64,000 nucleotides of DNA from Pempheris klunzingeri. Its lineage: Eukaryota > Chordata > Actinopteri > Acropomatiformes > Pempheridae. Every line of letters begins with the position of its first letter. The stretch's first letter is position 1. Positions 12,927-27,400 of the stretch are shown here, piece after piece. The DNA lies in the NCBI RefSeq assembly GCF_042242105.1, contig NC_092012.1:3333970-3397969 (forward strand), given 5' to 3'. The notes under the pieces are model-generated. The model did no database searches, was not told where the DNA came from, and saw nothing but the letters and a program-made list of their open reading frames with translations. A program made the position numbers and the translations under genes.

Positions 12927-15900
12927 AATGGTTGATGATTTGCTCAAATTTAACGAGGCATGCTGTGCTGCTGCGTTGTTGTTTACTCTGTCACATTTTC
13001 CTTCATATGTATAGTTAATAAGACAGAATTCATTAAATGGTTTGAGTAAAAGGAGGAAAATCACCACCTCACACTCATGCATCATTGCTGCCACTGTAAA
13101 ATATACTTATTTATTTGATTTGCCAATTGCTGCCTGGTAGCATTCAGTGTGACAACTTGTAAGCCTTCCAAATTAAAAGACAAATCACTTCCCAGAACGA
13201 CCAAAAGAGGTTTCTGGTTCACCTTCAGGATGGTATCGTTTGTCTTGGGAAGTGCCAAAGTGCCAAAACACAAAAGCATCTTGTAATCTGACAACACAAA
13301 GGTTCAGTTGGGCTAAGACACACAAACTTTAGGATCACAGAAAGATGGTTCTGTTGACCCTGACCTCCTCCCACATCACCAGGAAACATCCTGGGCTTTA
13401 AAGCCAATTTCACATAGTTTCCAATTTATGTAATTACAACAGCAGTGTCCCATAGACTTACACAGTGACTGAGACACCTGTAAAACAGTGGATACAATCC
13501 TTGAAATGACGTGTTTCGCTATCAGAATTGAACTCATTTGGTCCAATAATGCTTCGTGAACCGCACAGTTAAATCCTTATTATTCCCGTTGAAGTTGGAG
13601 GACGGCTAAACTGGAAGGTTTTGCAGGCTCAGCTGACTCGATGGGGCCCATCAAGCTTATGCAGTACATTTTGTCCAAGTAATTGATTTACAGCAAGAAG
13701 TGGCGTTTGGCTTCATGCGTCACAGAGCGAATTTCAAAGGAACAAATGGTGCCCTGCACGCTGTTCAGTTCTCTTTACACATCCGTGCGCCTCATGAGCA
13801 CAATCCCACAATACAATGCATCACAGATTATAGATGTGAAAATGACGGCTCAATTTACTGTTATTGAGTAAACTACTGAGTGTCTATTCAATGAGCTCTC
13901 TCCATTGGTCCTTAATAACATCTTGAACCGCCCACAAGTTTGGTTGTACGACTGAAGGATGTGTGTCCTGCTTTCGCGCAAGTTTTCGGCCCCAAGAGGA
14001 TGAATCCTCTTGACTTCTAGCTTACAGTGTTGTGTCTTGACAACTATTGGACGGATTGCCATGAAAGTAATTTCAGTTTGTACATTGAATTCTGACTAAA
14101 TATCTGCAAAACCATTGTACACTGTGTTTGGCACTAATTAGCAGATGTTAGCACACAAAACAAATGTGTTTTAAGCCTTTAGCTCAAAGCTCTACAGCAT
14201 ACTCTTTTGAAAACTGAGCGAGAACTCATAAATTATCTTTTAAAACACTTTTCAGCTGCCCTTGAAGTGAAGCATATCTTTGTGCTGGCGGGCTGCTTCT
14301 GTGACCTTGTTAAGGCATCAACAGACAAGAATGTGAAAGAGGATGGAGTTCGTAGGCTGGGAAGGGAAACAAAAATGATGTGTTTTAATACCTTTGTCAT
14401 TATTGGCATGACCGTGCCCGGTTTAGCAGAGTGCGACCCTGTGGAGTCTTTAAAGCGACTGATCAGAGGCTCTGACTCTGTAATGGCACCCAGTGGGAGA
14501 AGGATATTGCTCAGTGCCAAGGACCTTCTCCCTCTGTGAACACATCTGCCTTTCACCATCCCTCCTCACCTCCCCACCTCCTTCTGATACATCTTGTACA
14601 TGAACTGACACCGTCCTTCATCCTCCGTCTCTCTCTTTCTCTCACCATCCCTTTCCTTGCTAACCAATTCCTCCTCCCTTCCTCACGTTCTTGTTAGCAG
14701 ATGCCTCAGACATCAATTTTCTTCCTGAGAATAAAAAGAGATTTTATAATACAACATATTTTCCTGCAGGTTTCTAAAAAGAAAACATGCACATCCAGTA
14801 TTTTGTATGCAGGTGTAGAGAAGCTCAGTGTCTTGCAGAGAAGGAGCTTCTGGCACACTGTTCTTACTTCTAAGACATTTATGCACATGCACATAGTAGC
14901 ACTGGTTTACCCATTAGGCGTGGGTATGCTTCAAACCAAGAGCTTGTTGAATTGTGAAGCCGTGTCTGAATCCCCCTCTCTCTCCCCAAATTGTTCTGGG
15001 ATTGATTTGCTATCTCAAAAGTGGCTGCCACACAGTGAGCAGGGAGTCTGTGAAGAACCACAGCGATTTGTAGCCTGATATTAAGCCTCTATTGTAGAAG
15101 ACTGTTTGCATTCACCTGCACCTCCCTCGCACATGTTACTGGAACAGCGGGTGGAGGAGGGAACATGAATAAATTTCAGCTACTAAGAGTACAGCCTTGG
15201 CACTGTCGGTAATGTAAACATGGTTTTTGCCAACTGACTTTAAAACCGATCCAACCCTGATGTTTGTGTGCAGCTTTCAAGGTGAGGTTTAAATGAAGAC
15301 ATGTAACCGCTACCAGGATTATGTTCACAGACAATGAATAAATCACTACATTTATATTTACAGCGGTGGAGTTCAGAGTTTTAATCCACATTCTACTCTT
15401 TGGTTAAGTTTAGGCAACAAAAGCCCTTTGGTTCAAGGTTCAGGGAAAGGTCATCATTTGGGTAATTTTGGAGGAGAACAGATGAAATATGAATAAAATG
15501 AAATACAGAAAACAAATGAAATATGTTGTCAGTGATTTTTACTGATTCAATGTTCATTAACAACATTCTCCTCATTATCTTCAGAGAAAATGTAATTACA
15601 TTTCCCTCAAAACGTAAATGCTTTTGCAAATCAGTTGAATATAAAAGTCCCATTTTACAGTATATAGAATCTAATTTTATTGGATAAACTGGAGGGATGG
15701 GAGTTCAGAAGATTTTGATACCGATGCCATTATCAATTCTATTAGAATACATTTTGATTCTCGATCAATACTCTTATTGACTGCTGATATTCTTGTGTGG
15801 AAAAACAGCAGGTGTGTTTTACCATCGTCTGTGTGCTCACCATAGCAGCCTGCCAACATTTCAACGTGTTAAAAATAAATGACAATACTCCTTTTTTCTT

Positions 15901-16829
15901 AAAAAGATGTGACTAACAAAGATAAAACTGACTGATAAAATAAACAGTTCTTCCTTAGAAAAAGAGGCATGTACTGTACGCTCGGTGACATTTGAATAAA
16001 TTACAATACTCGGTTTCAAAAGTGAACTAAATATAAAACTGGCACATAACGTCATCAGTTCTAATGCTGAAAAATGAACGTGTCTCCTGTCTCTGGTGGG
16101 ATCTCAGATCTCTGTGGGCTAATGGTGTCTCCAGCTGCGGAGAACAACCTCTCAGATGGTGGGGAGGATAAAAAAAATCAGCTAAGCCTGCCAGCATGGC
16201 GCTAATATTATTCGAACATAGGATATTTACCCCTTGACATGCCTCTCGGTTGGGAAGCAGTGACGGTTGCGGTTGGAGGTTCAATACATGGCATTCCTGG
16301 AGTTAGAGCCCGTGTTGTGTGGAAGATATTTCCAGCCTCACATGACGTAATCATTCTACACACATTACAAACAGCACCGCTGTCATCTTTGTTCTTGTAA
16401 TGCAGCCACGCGTTGGACCTGTTCCTCCTCTGCCATCACTCCTTTTTAGTGGCACGTGTCCAGCAGCGTAGACGCATGAGTTTGACATCATTGTTCTGCA
16501 ACGTTCAGCAGTCAGAAAAACATTCCTGCATCGATGGAGCTGATGAACCCAGAGGTATGTGATTTCAACAGACTGGGCCAATTTGGAGCTGGTTTTTGAT
16601 TTCCATCCCTAATAATGAAATGAAAGTAAGATATTTAGAATTGAGAGGGATTTTTGATTTAGAGTAAATAAGTCTACAGCTATGTGAGGCTGAACTTTGG
16701 GATCGACGCTGATGTTAATGTTATCTATACAACACGAATTTAAGGAGAAATTTATTGGTGGAGCCGTGATAAGGAGCCCAAATCTTTTAAATCTTTTAAT
16801 TATCATCGATTTGAAAAGTAATCAATAGC
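12924..16829. other. noncoding
   Basis: No gene recognised. The frames at 14207-14539 and 14701-15078 have no domain or splice support. Confidence 0.45.
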
Positions 16830-16965
16830 TGCATCTGTCAGATAAATGTAGTGAAGTAAAAAGTAGTAGTAGAAAATGAAAATATTCAAGTGAAGTATAA
16901 GAACGTTACTTGCAGCAAGTTACAGGACTTAGTAAATGCACTTACTTCCACTTCCACCACTGGAT
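16830..16965. repeat. fish interspersed repeat copy
   Basis: Reads CAGATAAATGTAGTGAAGTA, then AAAAGTAG, then GAAGTATAAGAACGTTACTT, and ends CTTCCACTTCCACCACTGG. This is the typical form of the dispersed repeat also seen inverted at 37268 and 63590. Confidence 0.6.
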
Positions 16966-18559
16966 TTTGTTTCTAAAATCTTTCCAGTGATTTGTAGGAG
17001 ACACTTTTTCATCAGTCTGACTTTTCCTCCAAAGCACAGATTCCTTTCACATACTTAACTTTTGTTTCTGCACCTTCTTTCTTCTTTCCTCCATCTTCTC
17101 TACAGTGATTCTGTCCTCCAATCTTCCAAGTTTCACAGTGTATTTATGGTACAGAATCACAGAACCTCTTCTCCCTCCACCTTCATCTCCATCACTCTCC
17201 ATCACCTGACATATTCTCTCTACAAGCAGACAGAAACCTTCTTCTTCTCCTCCTTCTTCATCCTCCTCCTTCTCCTCCTCTTCCACTTCATCCATCCCAG
17301 CACCCGCTATCCATGCATCATTTCTGGTCCCTCGTGGTGCCAATCCCATTCACACCCTGGAAAAGAGAAACACCTCTGAGCAGTGTGTGTTTGATGGTGT
17401 GAGATGGAAAAGTGAGACAGGCGGCGGGGGAGAGAGGTAAAGAGGCATCATCAAAACAAGAGGGTCCGAAAGGCACAGATTTAGATTTGATAGAATTTGC
17501 GGGAAGCAGCTGGAGCCCTTTTCTCACTGGTGTGCACACACGTCAGGCTGATGCTGCCCAGTCAGTGTTGTCTTAGCAAAGCTCAACGGACACCGGTTCT
17601 GTGATTAAAAGAATCGTTCGCCGTTTGGGATGTACACACATTTTCCTTCTTGGCGAGAGTTAGATGATGGCAACAAGTAGTGGAGAGTGTTTGTGTCCCG
17701 TGACAATCGGCACACTGGTCAGGTTTCCATCCAAAATAAAAAAAAAGAAATTCAAATGAATCCATACATTCATCCACTGTTATAGAAATATTAAAGGATA
17801 ACTCTGGGCCATATGTTTGACATATTTGGGCTCCTTCAGGACATTTGTGTCCACTAAAAGTGTTTGTTTGATCCACTGACAGGCTCAGAGTGTTATTCTA
17901 AGTGTGTGACAGCATCATGGAAAGGATCCCTACAGAGAGAGACCTGGAAGATCCTTTTGGTTTAACCACAAACAGCCGTGATGTTGTTCTATTCAAACCC
18001 ATCAGACAGGAGTTGCTTGTCTACGTGTATATAAATGGTGGGCTAGGCTGAGATTGAAGGGAAGCTGACGTGAAAAAGTTCAAGAGCCCATTATATGTGA
18101 TGTTTTTTCGTCTGCTGCTATTTTTAGTTTGTTCAGTGAGTCACCTGCTTCATGTATGTCTCGACCTATTAGTCTGTTTTGCACTTTCAGGCAGTCGATG
18201 CACCAACTTTTTCTCCTCAGTGAAACATATTTGGAATTCTTTGCAAAGCTTCTGCGAGTTTTTTTTATGTAAATTTAAATTGCAGGTGGTCAGAAAACCA
18301 TTTAGTATTCCAGAGGTGTTTTGCACTGAATACTTTGAAACATAGTGACATTAAAAGAAGCACTATAGGAGATATTTTAAACTCTGGAAAAAACGTTGGT
18401 ATCTTTTGACCAAAGAAGTATCGTCATCAGCTTTGTGTCAAAGTCCTGAAAACATGAAACATCTCTGACAACATGAGACGGCTCAGACAGAAAACCTTTT
18501 GTCAGCTGTCCAGGAGCTCCGGCAACAAACTGCCTCATTAGTGGTGAGCCTTTAAATTA
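16966..18559. other. noncoding
   Basis: No gene. A pyrimidine-rich stretch at 17060-17290 produces spurious Ser/Leu or Glu-rich open frames. GGATAACTCTGG at 17794 also occurs near 25017 and may mark a common repeat. Confidence 0.45.
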
Positions 18560-18812
18560 ATGTGTGTGTGTGTGTGTGTGTGTGAGTGTGTGTGCAGTAG
18601 TTTGGTATACCATCCACCTTCACCGACACATTCTCCCCTCTCCTCCGTTAACGTGCTGTTGCTAAGATACCAGCCGCTCATCTTTACTCCTCCACACACA
18701 ACCAGCCTGTGTGTGTGTGTGTGTGTGTGTGTGTCAGAGAGAGAGAGAGAGAGAGAGAGAGATCGATCTTTCTCCCTACCTACTGACTATGCTTTACACA
18801 CACACACACACT
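18560..18812. repeat. GT, GA and CA microsatellite cluster
   Basis: GT run at 18560-18595, GT then GA run at 18708-18762, and a CA run at 18797-18812. Confidence 0.95.
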
Positions 18813-20747
18813 CTCTTCTGTATAAATCATACCTCCACACCCATTCGTCACCTTAAAGGTCACTGTTTGACAAGGAAGAAGAGTGTGTGTTTTTTTTTTT
18901 TTCTTCTGCCTCCCACTCACCTGCAGGCGCATTCTTGCCTCTGAAATGTGGAGACAAATTAAACAAGAGCACTGGACTGACCTGAGAGCAGCTGAGGCGC
19001 TTCAAACAACAACATTTACATCCCACGACTCTTTAAACAGAATGCCATCGTGTGCCAGTCCTCCATTAGAAATCTTCTTTTTCTTTTTTTTATTTATTTG
19101 TGTGTGTGTGTTTGTGTCCCGCCACTCCAGCAAATGGAGCATATGGCACCCAATAATACACCCAATACATGGAGGTGCAACTCTCTGACAGTGTGCAGGA
19201 GCAAAGACTCATGGGATACAGTGTGTTGCTGTTGAATAAGAGTAAAATAATGTATGCTTTGTGTTGAAGTTTTGTTTATTTACATCTATCTTTGAGCTTA
19301 TATCTTGAATCACGGACAGAAAACTCCAGGAACATGTGTCTTTGGGCAAAACACTGAAGCCTAAATTGTTCAGGCCACTTAAACCACCAGGAACACTCAC
19401 TTCAAGCAGTCGGGCATTACTTCATTGATGTAATTCAGTTGCATTATGAGAAACAAATCTAAAAAATCTCAGATAGTGAAGAGGTTCAATGTGACTGTGA
19501 TAAAAAGACACCAAATGAAAGCATCTATTAATCAGTTCTTACTGAAATGTGTTCATTCATTCCACTGTAACACTTCTGAATAAAAACTCTTATAACTCAA
19601 TTTGCATTATGAAATTTTAATCCATGAAGGTTTTATATCTTAATTGGACATTTCTTATATATACATTTGACATTTTTCATCATAACTCTTCTTATCTTAT
19701 CTTTTAAAAAAAAAACTTTTTTATCTTTTATGTGTGTTTCTTGATTTTTGTAGATCTTGTATAATATTTTTCCTCTTTTCTCGCTATGTCTATTTCTGTG
19801 CACCAAAATACCAATGCAGGTCCCTTGTGTTCGAAAGCCTACTTGGCAATAAGCCTGACTCCGACATTTGGAAAACTTTCCCAGCTTTTTTATGTTTACC
19901 TTCAGGCCAGGAAAGATTTTTTGCCTTCTTCTGCACTTGGCGAGCAATTTGACTCCCACGACAGGGCGCCATGTTTGACGTCCAGTTCTTATAATACGTC
20001 CACGGTCCTCGGAGGCTACTTTTCAGGAGCAGCTGCTAGCTAATCTTCCTCTACTGTAATCGATAGATGTGGACAACTTAGCTGATATTACACGTATGTT
20101 TGCTTCTTCTTTTTTTTTTTAGCTTTAAGTAAATGTTTAGATATTTCTGTATGAGCTAAAAATTACACCTCAGCCTGTTCTTGTTAAAACTGTTATAGCT
20201 TTTACAGTTATTGACTGTTATTCAATATCTATTTGATGGAATAAATACAGTAAAAACTATACAGCTGCAACACTGAAGCTTATTATACAGTAATCTTAGA
20301 AATACTGTAATTATTAGTATGATATTTAAGCCTAATGTTCTGGTATGTAACTCTGTAACTTTATTGTGGATGCACACTTAACAGAGTAGAATGTCACCAA
20401 CCTAAACCATTATTTATTTAAGACTGTGGGGGAATAGTTGAGCTCGGAGTTAAAATGACATATGTAGCCTTCAAAGAGATTCATTCAACAAAAAAAAAAA
20501 AATCAAATACTTTAGTGCACGCCATCAGATCAGTTGGCATTTTGTTTGCAGTGAGCACAGTCTGTTGTACTTCACATTAAAACAGTGCTGCTATGTGGCC
20601 CAGATCTTCCCGGCTCAGTAGTCACGGAGTTATTCATGCTGCTTATGAGTAAAACACGCTCCAGAAACGCATTGATCACATGGGCTCTGCAGTCATGCAA
20701 TATTCACCAGAAGACTAAAGGCTGTAAAATTCTCCACCTCTTGCTCA
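18813..20747. other. noncoding, AT-rich
   Basis: No gene recognised. Confidence 0.45.

Positions 20748-20803
<56 letters not shown>
20748..20803. repeat. (CA)n microsatellite
   Basis: About 55 bases of uninterrupted CA, the longest pure run in the window. Confidence 0.98.
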
Positions 20804-20805
<2 letters not shown>

Positions 20806-22189
20806 CAGTGTAGGGATTGCTGGTGTTTGTCTGTACACATTTGTACCCATATGTGTGAGTGTGAATGCCTGCAGCACATTAGATGAGAGAGGGATGCTTC
20901 TCAAAATAAAGCTTTCTGTGGAGAGCCACTTTCTGCTGGCGCAAAAATTTCACCTAATTTTAGTTTTTTTTTTTGTCGGCGAAATGATGAGAGCTGAGAT
21001 GAGCTGGGAAAACGATTCCCAGCGCTGCTGAGTGATGAGTCACTTCAGTCAAATAAACAGCAGTGAGGCAGAGAGAGCGAGAGCGAGAGCAGCCAAAGGA
21101 GAAGCTCGAAAAAATGATCTGTTTATACGGACTGTTGATGCTCTTGATGTCAGCCACCAGTTGGATGGTTAAGTCGGGGAATATTTGGCTCTACCTTAAG
21201 CGTTGTCATCATGACAGAAAAATCTAGTTTGGAGCTAATAAATGCTCCAGCGACATTTTCATTCATCATCACCATGAATAAAAACGTCCCTGCTTCCAGC
21301 CACCTCTCACTTCCCCTGGGTCCATCACTCATTTCTGAGGAACTTTCCAGGCCTGGAGACAGTGGATTTGTGGTTTATCATGCAGCTATGGTCTGTATTT
21401 AAGCACTGTGTGACTTTATGATGGATTTGTCTTAAGAAAGCTCCTTTTCACCCTCTTTTTAAAAAAACTAAACAATGCAGAGGTGAAAAATGTGAGCAGG
21501 AAGTAACTTTTTTGTCTTTAAGGTGTGTTTTGGGGGTTCAGATTCCTTGCACCAATTTCCCAGATAATCCCCACACATGTGCCTGTCTTTACCTCATCAG
21601 TCCTTCAGTGTGTATAACCAGCTCACCAGACCTTTTCCCTTTGCCAGTTCATTTTGTTGTGCTCTAGCCGCCTGCACCCACTCCTGATTTCCTGCCAGGT
21701 TTGTGCTGCTTGTGTTCTGATCAGCTGCCTGTTTATGACCCGCCTGCCTTGCCCTTCTGGAGTTGTTTGCTTGTTTGGACGGCATTTTCATATCTCACTT
21801 TTCATGTAAGCCTGACAGTTTGAACATTGGTTTAGTGAAGTAATTCGACCCATTCTGCCTCAGCGTTGCTTCTGGGTACTCAATCCAATCCAGCCTTGTT
21901 CACACAAATCCACGACACTCTCTCTCTCTGTCTCCTCCCTGATCCTCTCTTTATTTTATTTGAGTCAACACAAGGACCAAAATAAAGGGTAACACTTTAC
22001 AATGAGGCACATTTGTACCCTGTTGTGAAGTGGTGCATCACCAAGATCGAGATGATCATTCATAGTGATAGTGAAAGTGATAAGAAAAAAACATTAAAAT
22101 TCCTGGATCTGCACCAAAAAACTTCCCCTCTGGACCAATTTTCCAAACTTTCCATCCAATGATACCTGCTAACAAACAGTCAAACAAGG
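20804..22189. other. noncoding
   Basis: No gene recognised. GGGTAACACTTTACAATGAG near 21988 resembles a terminal sequence common in fish transposons. Confidence 0.4.
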
Positions 22190-22335
22190 TCACGTCAATT
22201 TTATTTACATAGTCCAATATTACAAGTCACAAATTTCCCTCAAGGGGCTTTACAGTCGGTAAAAAACAGGGGGAAAAAAAATGGAAACAAACCTCAGGAA
22301 AAACCAGAGAGGATGGATCCCTCTCCCAGGACGGA
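22190..22335. repeat. fish interspersed repeat (CTCAAGGGGCTTTACAGTC type)
   Basis: Reads CAATTTTATTTACATAGTCC, then CTCAAGGGGCTTTACAGTC and AAACCTCAGGAAAAACCAGA. This is a very common fish repeat motif, slightly diverged here. Confidence 0.6.
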
Positions 22336-22504
22336 TATACAAATAAAACTCCAGGGCTGTGTTTGAAATCACTCCCTTATTCAGTCATCTCACTATGATA
22401 TAATACAACCTGGTAGAACCACCAGCGGGTGGGTGTCTCTACGACCGCCCTGGACTCTCAGACAGGAGCTTTTCTGTGACACATAGTCCCTTCATGTCTA
22501 AATC

Positions 22505-22750
22505 AGCCGCTCTTTCCTGTGGTGTGCCTCAGGGTTCTGTCCTGGGCCCAATATTATTTGCCTTGGATATGCTTCCCCCAGTTTTTCTCTTATCATTATT
22601 ACGCTGATGACATCTAGTTGTATCTCTCTTTTAAATCTGATGAGACTGACACACTGTCTGTTTGCCATTAAGGACTGGATGGCAAACAGCTTTTTACAGT
22701 TAAATGCAGACAAGACTGAGGTCCTTTTCATCGCCCCCTCTATTCACCTG
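22505..22750 (+). pseudogene. non-LTR retrotransposon reverse-transcriptase relic
   Basis: Translation in shifting frames gives CGVPQGSVLGPILFALDM, then YYADDI, then DWMANSFLQLNADKTEVLFI. These are the reverse-transcriptase motifs (PQGS, YADD, NxDKTE) of fish LINEs of the L2/Rex kind. Stops and frameshifts show it is dead; only about 80 residues remain. Confidence 0.8.
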
Positions 22751-23680
22751 TTCAATCCAAGCTTAGAAATCTTGGACAAATTAGACATATTCACACACTC
22801 AACATTCAGACACTTAAATAAAATGGTGGAGTGTAAATGTAGTGCACTATATACTAAATAGAGAGCGATTTGTAATACAAGGTGGTCTGTATCCTGACTG
22901 TGGAGCTTTAGCAGATTAAGAAAAGTGACATAAATCCACAGCACGGTGGCACTGATCACAGGGCAGGACATGACTGCATCTATAAATAAAGAAACCTATC
23001 ACTCTGATTGAGATGTATATACATAGACGAGAAGTGTGCAGCTCGTGGCTGCTATTCCTGACACCAGTTTGTCACAGTGAGTCAGTGTGATGCCTCAAAT
23101 AAAACTGGTGGAGCAAGCAGGAGATATTTTTGGAAATGTGACAGGAAAAACAGAATTGGAAGGAATATTTACTTAAGTACTGAACTTACATTCAGTCACT
23201 TGTTCTTAAATTCCTGTTTTATGCTACTTTACTACCTCTACTCGCCTAGAATAGTTACTTCTCAGATATCAGATTGTTACACCTTACAAAATAAAAGTGT
23301 CTAGTTGGGGCATTTTTCAGAAGTTAGAAGAGTTGTTGTGACATTTGCCCTCTAAACTTCTCAGTTGGTTTCATTCAAATAACTGACTGAGGCTAAAAGA
23401 AGTAAAACTACTTACTTTCCCAATAAACACCTCACAAATCCTCAGATTTAGGCCCCTGAAAAGGGACTAAACTAGCTAACTGTATAAACAATAGTTCAAA
23501 CTAGCTCCACCTGGTACAGACTCATATAACTACTGGGTTTTTCCTTTTATATAGGATATAGTGTTTTTTACATTGTTGTACTTCTAACTTAAAAAGATCT
23601 GAGTATTTCATCCTGCTAATGTTCCCAGGAGGACAAAACCCACAAAGAAGTAAAAATATACAGCATAAATTGTGAATGTG
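22751..23680. other. noncoding
   Basis: No gene. A possible weak repeat copy lies near 23158-23260. Confidence 0.4.
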
Positions 23681-23960
23681 GGCTGCATGGTGGTGCAGCG
23701 GTTAGCACTGTTGCCTCACAGCAGGTTTGGGTTGTAGTTTGAGCTACCGTGCCTGCATAGGTTCTCCAGGTACTCCGGCTTCTTCTTGCAGTCCAAAGAA
23801 ATGCAGGTTAGGTTGATCGGTGACTCTAAACAGCCCGTAGGTGTGAGTGTGAGCAGGAATGGTCGTCTGCCTCTATGTGTCAGCCCTGTGATTGACAGGC
23901 GACCATCCAGGGCTCCAGCCCCCCTGCGACGCTTAAGACAATGGATGGATGGATTCAAGT
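23681..23960 (+). mobile_element. fish SINE-like retroposon
   Basis: Starts GGGCTGCATGGTGGTGCAGC, then GGTTAGCACTGTTGCCTCAC, a tRNA-like head with a box A. The body contains CCAAAGAAATGCAGGTTAGG and GGTGACTCTAAACAGCCCGT. It ends in a GGATGGATGGA tail. This is a familiar fish repeat about 280 bases long. The 160-codon minus frame across it is spurious. Confidence 0.75.
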
Positions 23961-26900
23961 GTGGAGTTTTGTGAATTATATCCACAGTTAAAGACATGGT
24001 GGTAGTCTGAGCGATAAAATCACAGAATTTTGACCATAACTGCTCTTTATGACGACATACCTTTTTATACAGGATGTGTGTTGAAGTCCTCTGAGCTCCA
24101 TCCCTGTTAAAGTGACGGAGTGATACTGCCTCCCCTTGGTTAAAATATAAAATCACAACTTTATCTATTTTGTTGATTTTATTGAATGAGTGTCTCATTT
24201 CATTCGATTCGATAAATCACAAGGGGATAAATATCCACTACAAACAAAAGAATGAAACCCCAAAATGTTTTATCTGCATGAGAAGAATCAGAATGAGGAT
24301 ATTATCATCAATCATCTGTTATTGAAGATCTCCCTCCTGGTTTGCAGTGGCAAAGTAATAAAGTAGAATTTATTTTGTGCAATTTTGAGATACTTGCACT
24401 TAGTACTTCTTTTTTATGATTTACATTTCAACATTATAATAGTGCCAACCTCCAGCAGCACAAAGGACATGTGAATCATCATCTGTGGGTCTTTTGCAGA
24501 TTGGAAACCAGGTCAATGAAAAACATTTAGTTTTGAGTTCTTAAAAATGAGGCTGGGCTTATAAAAGATCTCTTTTATCACATATGCACAAGCGTACAGC
24601 ATATTTCTATATTTAAGTTTCTGTTCTCCTGATGTAATATTCTTGCAGAACAACAGATCTGGGTCTTTGGTATAATCATAACAAGCCAGTGAGTCTGGAG
24701 GACGACCTTTTCCTTCTGTGACAATGAGTTTCTGATTAATAGATTACAATCTCTGATATATTACATTTCAGTCCTGTGTTTCCTTTGTTTTACAGTGTCG
24801 CTGTCACATTGTTACCCAATTAGTAGTGGGATGTATGTTCTTACATACATATGACAACTTAAAGGGTGCAGCACTAGTTTTTCAATTTGTCTCATCTTCG
24901 TGGCATGTCCAAAGGAAAGGTTCGGATTGCTCCTAGCCTTGATGGTTGGCTGTCCGTTTTTGGAACATATCAGGTATATAAAGCAAGCACACAGTGGCTT
25001 TAAAATCAAAATTAAAGGATAACTCTGGTATTTTTAAACCCTATTTTTACATATATTGGGTTCAAAATGACTGCGTGAGTGAAAAAAGGTTTGGACTCGT
25101 ACACACGCTCACCTGCTGAAATGCATGACGGAGTTGAAGTCGTAGGGAGTGGCCAAATTGTTAGTCTGCACCTTCACAAAGTTTGATTCCTTTCCTGCAC
25201 GGTAGGAGAGAACAGCCCAAGATATTTAAGCACAGCTTGTAAGTCTCCCCTTGTTATGTCTTTTACTAACAGTGGAGTGAAATTGTTTGCTTATTATTAT
25301 AACTTGTGTGCGTGCAGTCAGGCGTTAGTTCATATGTTGGCTTCCCTGACAACAACCTTCCTGCCTCTGTTATATGTAGCCCACATACAAATCTAATGGT
25401 CACCATCTAGTTATTAGATAAGCACAAGAGTTATGGAGTCACATTATTGGAATATTGTCAAAATTCCTGCAACTGGGGGGAAATTTGAATTACGTGATGT
25501 ATAAGTGCAAAAAATTGTTGGATTGGAAATATTCCACATTAACTCATACGGTACACATCATGTAAATATTAAGTGTTATAAAAGTATGTTAAATCTATTT
25601 TCCTTATTTTAATACGTTTCCATTGCTTAGTCCATGGCATAAACTGGTTATTGTTTTCATTATCAGGAATTAAACAGACAACTTGGAGGCAGAGAACCAG
25701 CAGTTGCTTCTGTGGAGTCCTGCGTTATCCCTTAAAAACAGTATATCAGGTCGTTGCTTCACAGACACTCAACACAATGTGTGTGTGGTCACCTTCACAG
25801 TGCAGTGCATCCTAAATGTTTGCAATTATGAATTGACACATGTGTTTGTGTGTGTGACCTGAGGACACGGGTCAGTACTTATGTTTTTGGTGGGTGAGTG
25901 AGTGATTTAAGCTTTGCAAGTAGCACAGAATGATTATTTACAGTTATGTCATTTTTAGGCAACAGTGCAGTTCTGTGGCTCTAAGATACACTCAGCATTA
26001 CATCGCTGTCTGGATCAGTACTCCAGTGTCCGTTAAAATGTGATATAGTACACCTACTGGGTAGTTCTGAGGAAACGGTCTGCTCTCTGATCCAAATGAA
26101 TGCGCTGGACACATTAAATGAATCATCATAGCAACAGGGGTGCAGACTGAGCCTCTGTTTACAATTTGTTCCAGCACATTAACAAGCCAAACTATTTCCA
26201 ACAGTGAGTGTCCTCCAGCAGGTCCTCATCTTCTGGACACCACAGAATTGAGACGGTTACCATTCAGAGGACCCACACACAGAGCAGAGGCAGTACTAAG
26301 GCAACACGGTGATGGTACTAATGCACAGTCCAATTCAGAGGTCAGAAACCCAAAAGGCAATTCAGCATTAAAATCATGTTTACTGCTTAATTTATGTATG
26401 TGTTACCTGTTGCGCAGACCTTTTACCTGTTTGTAATTAATACAAAGAACATTAAATAATCCTTCAACTATAAGTGATCACAGAAAATATTACATCCAAA
26501 CAAATTACTGATTTATGTTAAGTCAGCTTAAGAAAAGTATGCAGCATGAATAAAAACACTGAACTTGGATCTTTTTAATGATGCTCCATTAATTGTGTTC
26601 CTTTGGGTAAATACACAGTACATTTCATTCTGTTAGTGTTAGTGTGAGAGCACCGGTGCTGGCGTGTAACTCCGTCCTCCTGCTGTGTGATGGAAGATGA
26701 AACCTTTAGTCTTCCGTGCTGAGCAGGTTGTGCACAGTGGGTTTAACAGAGCTTTCTTGCTGAAATCAGCTCCCTCCTGCAGCTGCAAACTAGGCTTAGG
26801 AGAGCAGAGAGAACAGGAAGACCAGTTGGGCTCTGTAGCGTCTGCAGAGGCAAATGACGACTCTCTTTAGCTGCTCCTTCTTACTGCAAGACTGCAGACT

Positions 26901-27267
26901 TTACATATGAAAAGCAAGTAACTGCAATACTATGCTGACACTGCATAACACATCTATTCACTACAGTAACCACATATTCATTATACATGTACACACATTT
27001 ACATTCATACAGTGACATGGAATGAAGGACAAGTGCAGTAGTTCAGCACAAAACACAAAAGATGAAAACTCAGATAACGAGAACACGACGTAAAAATACA
27101 AAATAGTATAAAAAAGACAAATAAAACTGTTTTGAAATTATTTAAATTCCACTGAAATCACTCAGAGTTGAAGATATGACAATAAATAGCAGCAAATAAA
27201 AAATAGACATGCTATAAGGTAACTTTCTTATTTATCATACTCTAATGTATAGGATTGTCATTTTTAG
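23961..27267. other. noncoding
   Basis: No gene recognised. AGGATAACTCTGGTATTTTT at about 25016 resembles the end of a common repeat. Confidence 0.45.
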
Positions 27268-27400
27268 ATTAAACAGACTCGTTTTAAATGCAGAGAAGAC
27301 CAAATACATGATGCTCCCCCTTCCTCTTTGTGTTTGGTTTAAGACTTTTAAGACTCTTCTAAGGACTTTTGACAAGTTACTTGTTAGGGCCAGTTAGTCA
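27268..27400 (+). pseudogene. short LINE reverse-transcriptase relic
   Basis: One frame reads RLNRLVLNAEKTKYMML, matching the NxxKT(K)YM motif after the catalytic palm of LINE reverse transcriptases. Nothing more of the element remains. Confidence 0.45.

Noticed and set aside
14207..14539. 110-codon frame that might be a conserved exon
   Set aside because: No splice-site pair, no recognisable protein family, and the opposite strand is also open.
23716..24198. 160-codon minus-strand frame
   Set aside because: It runs across a fish SINE-like repeat.
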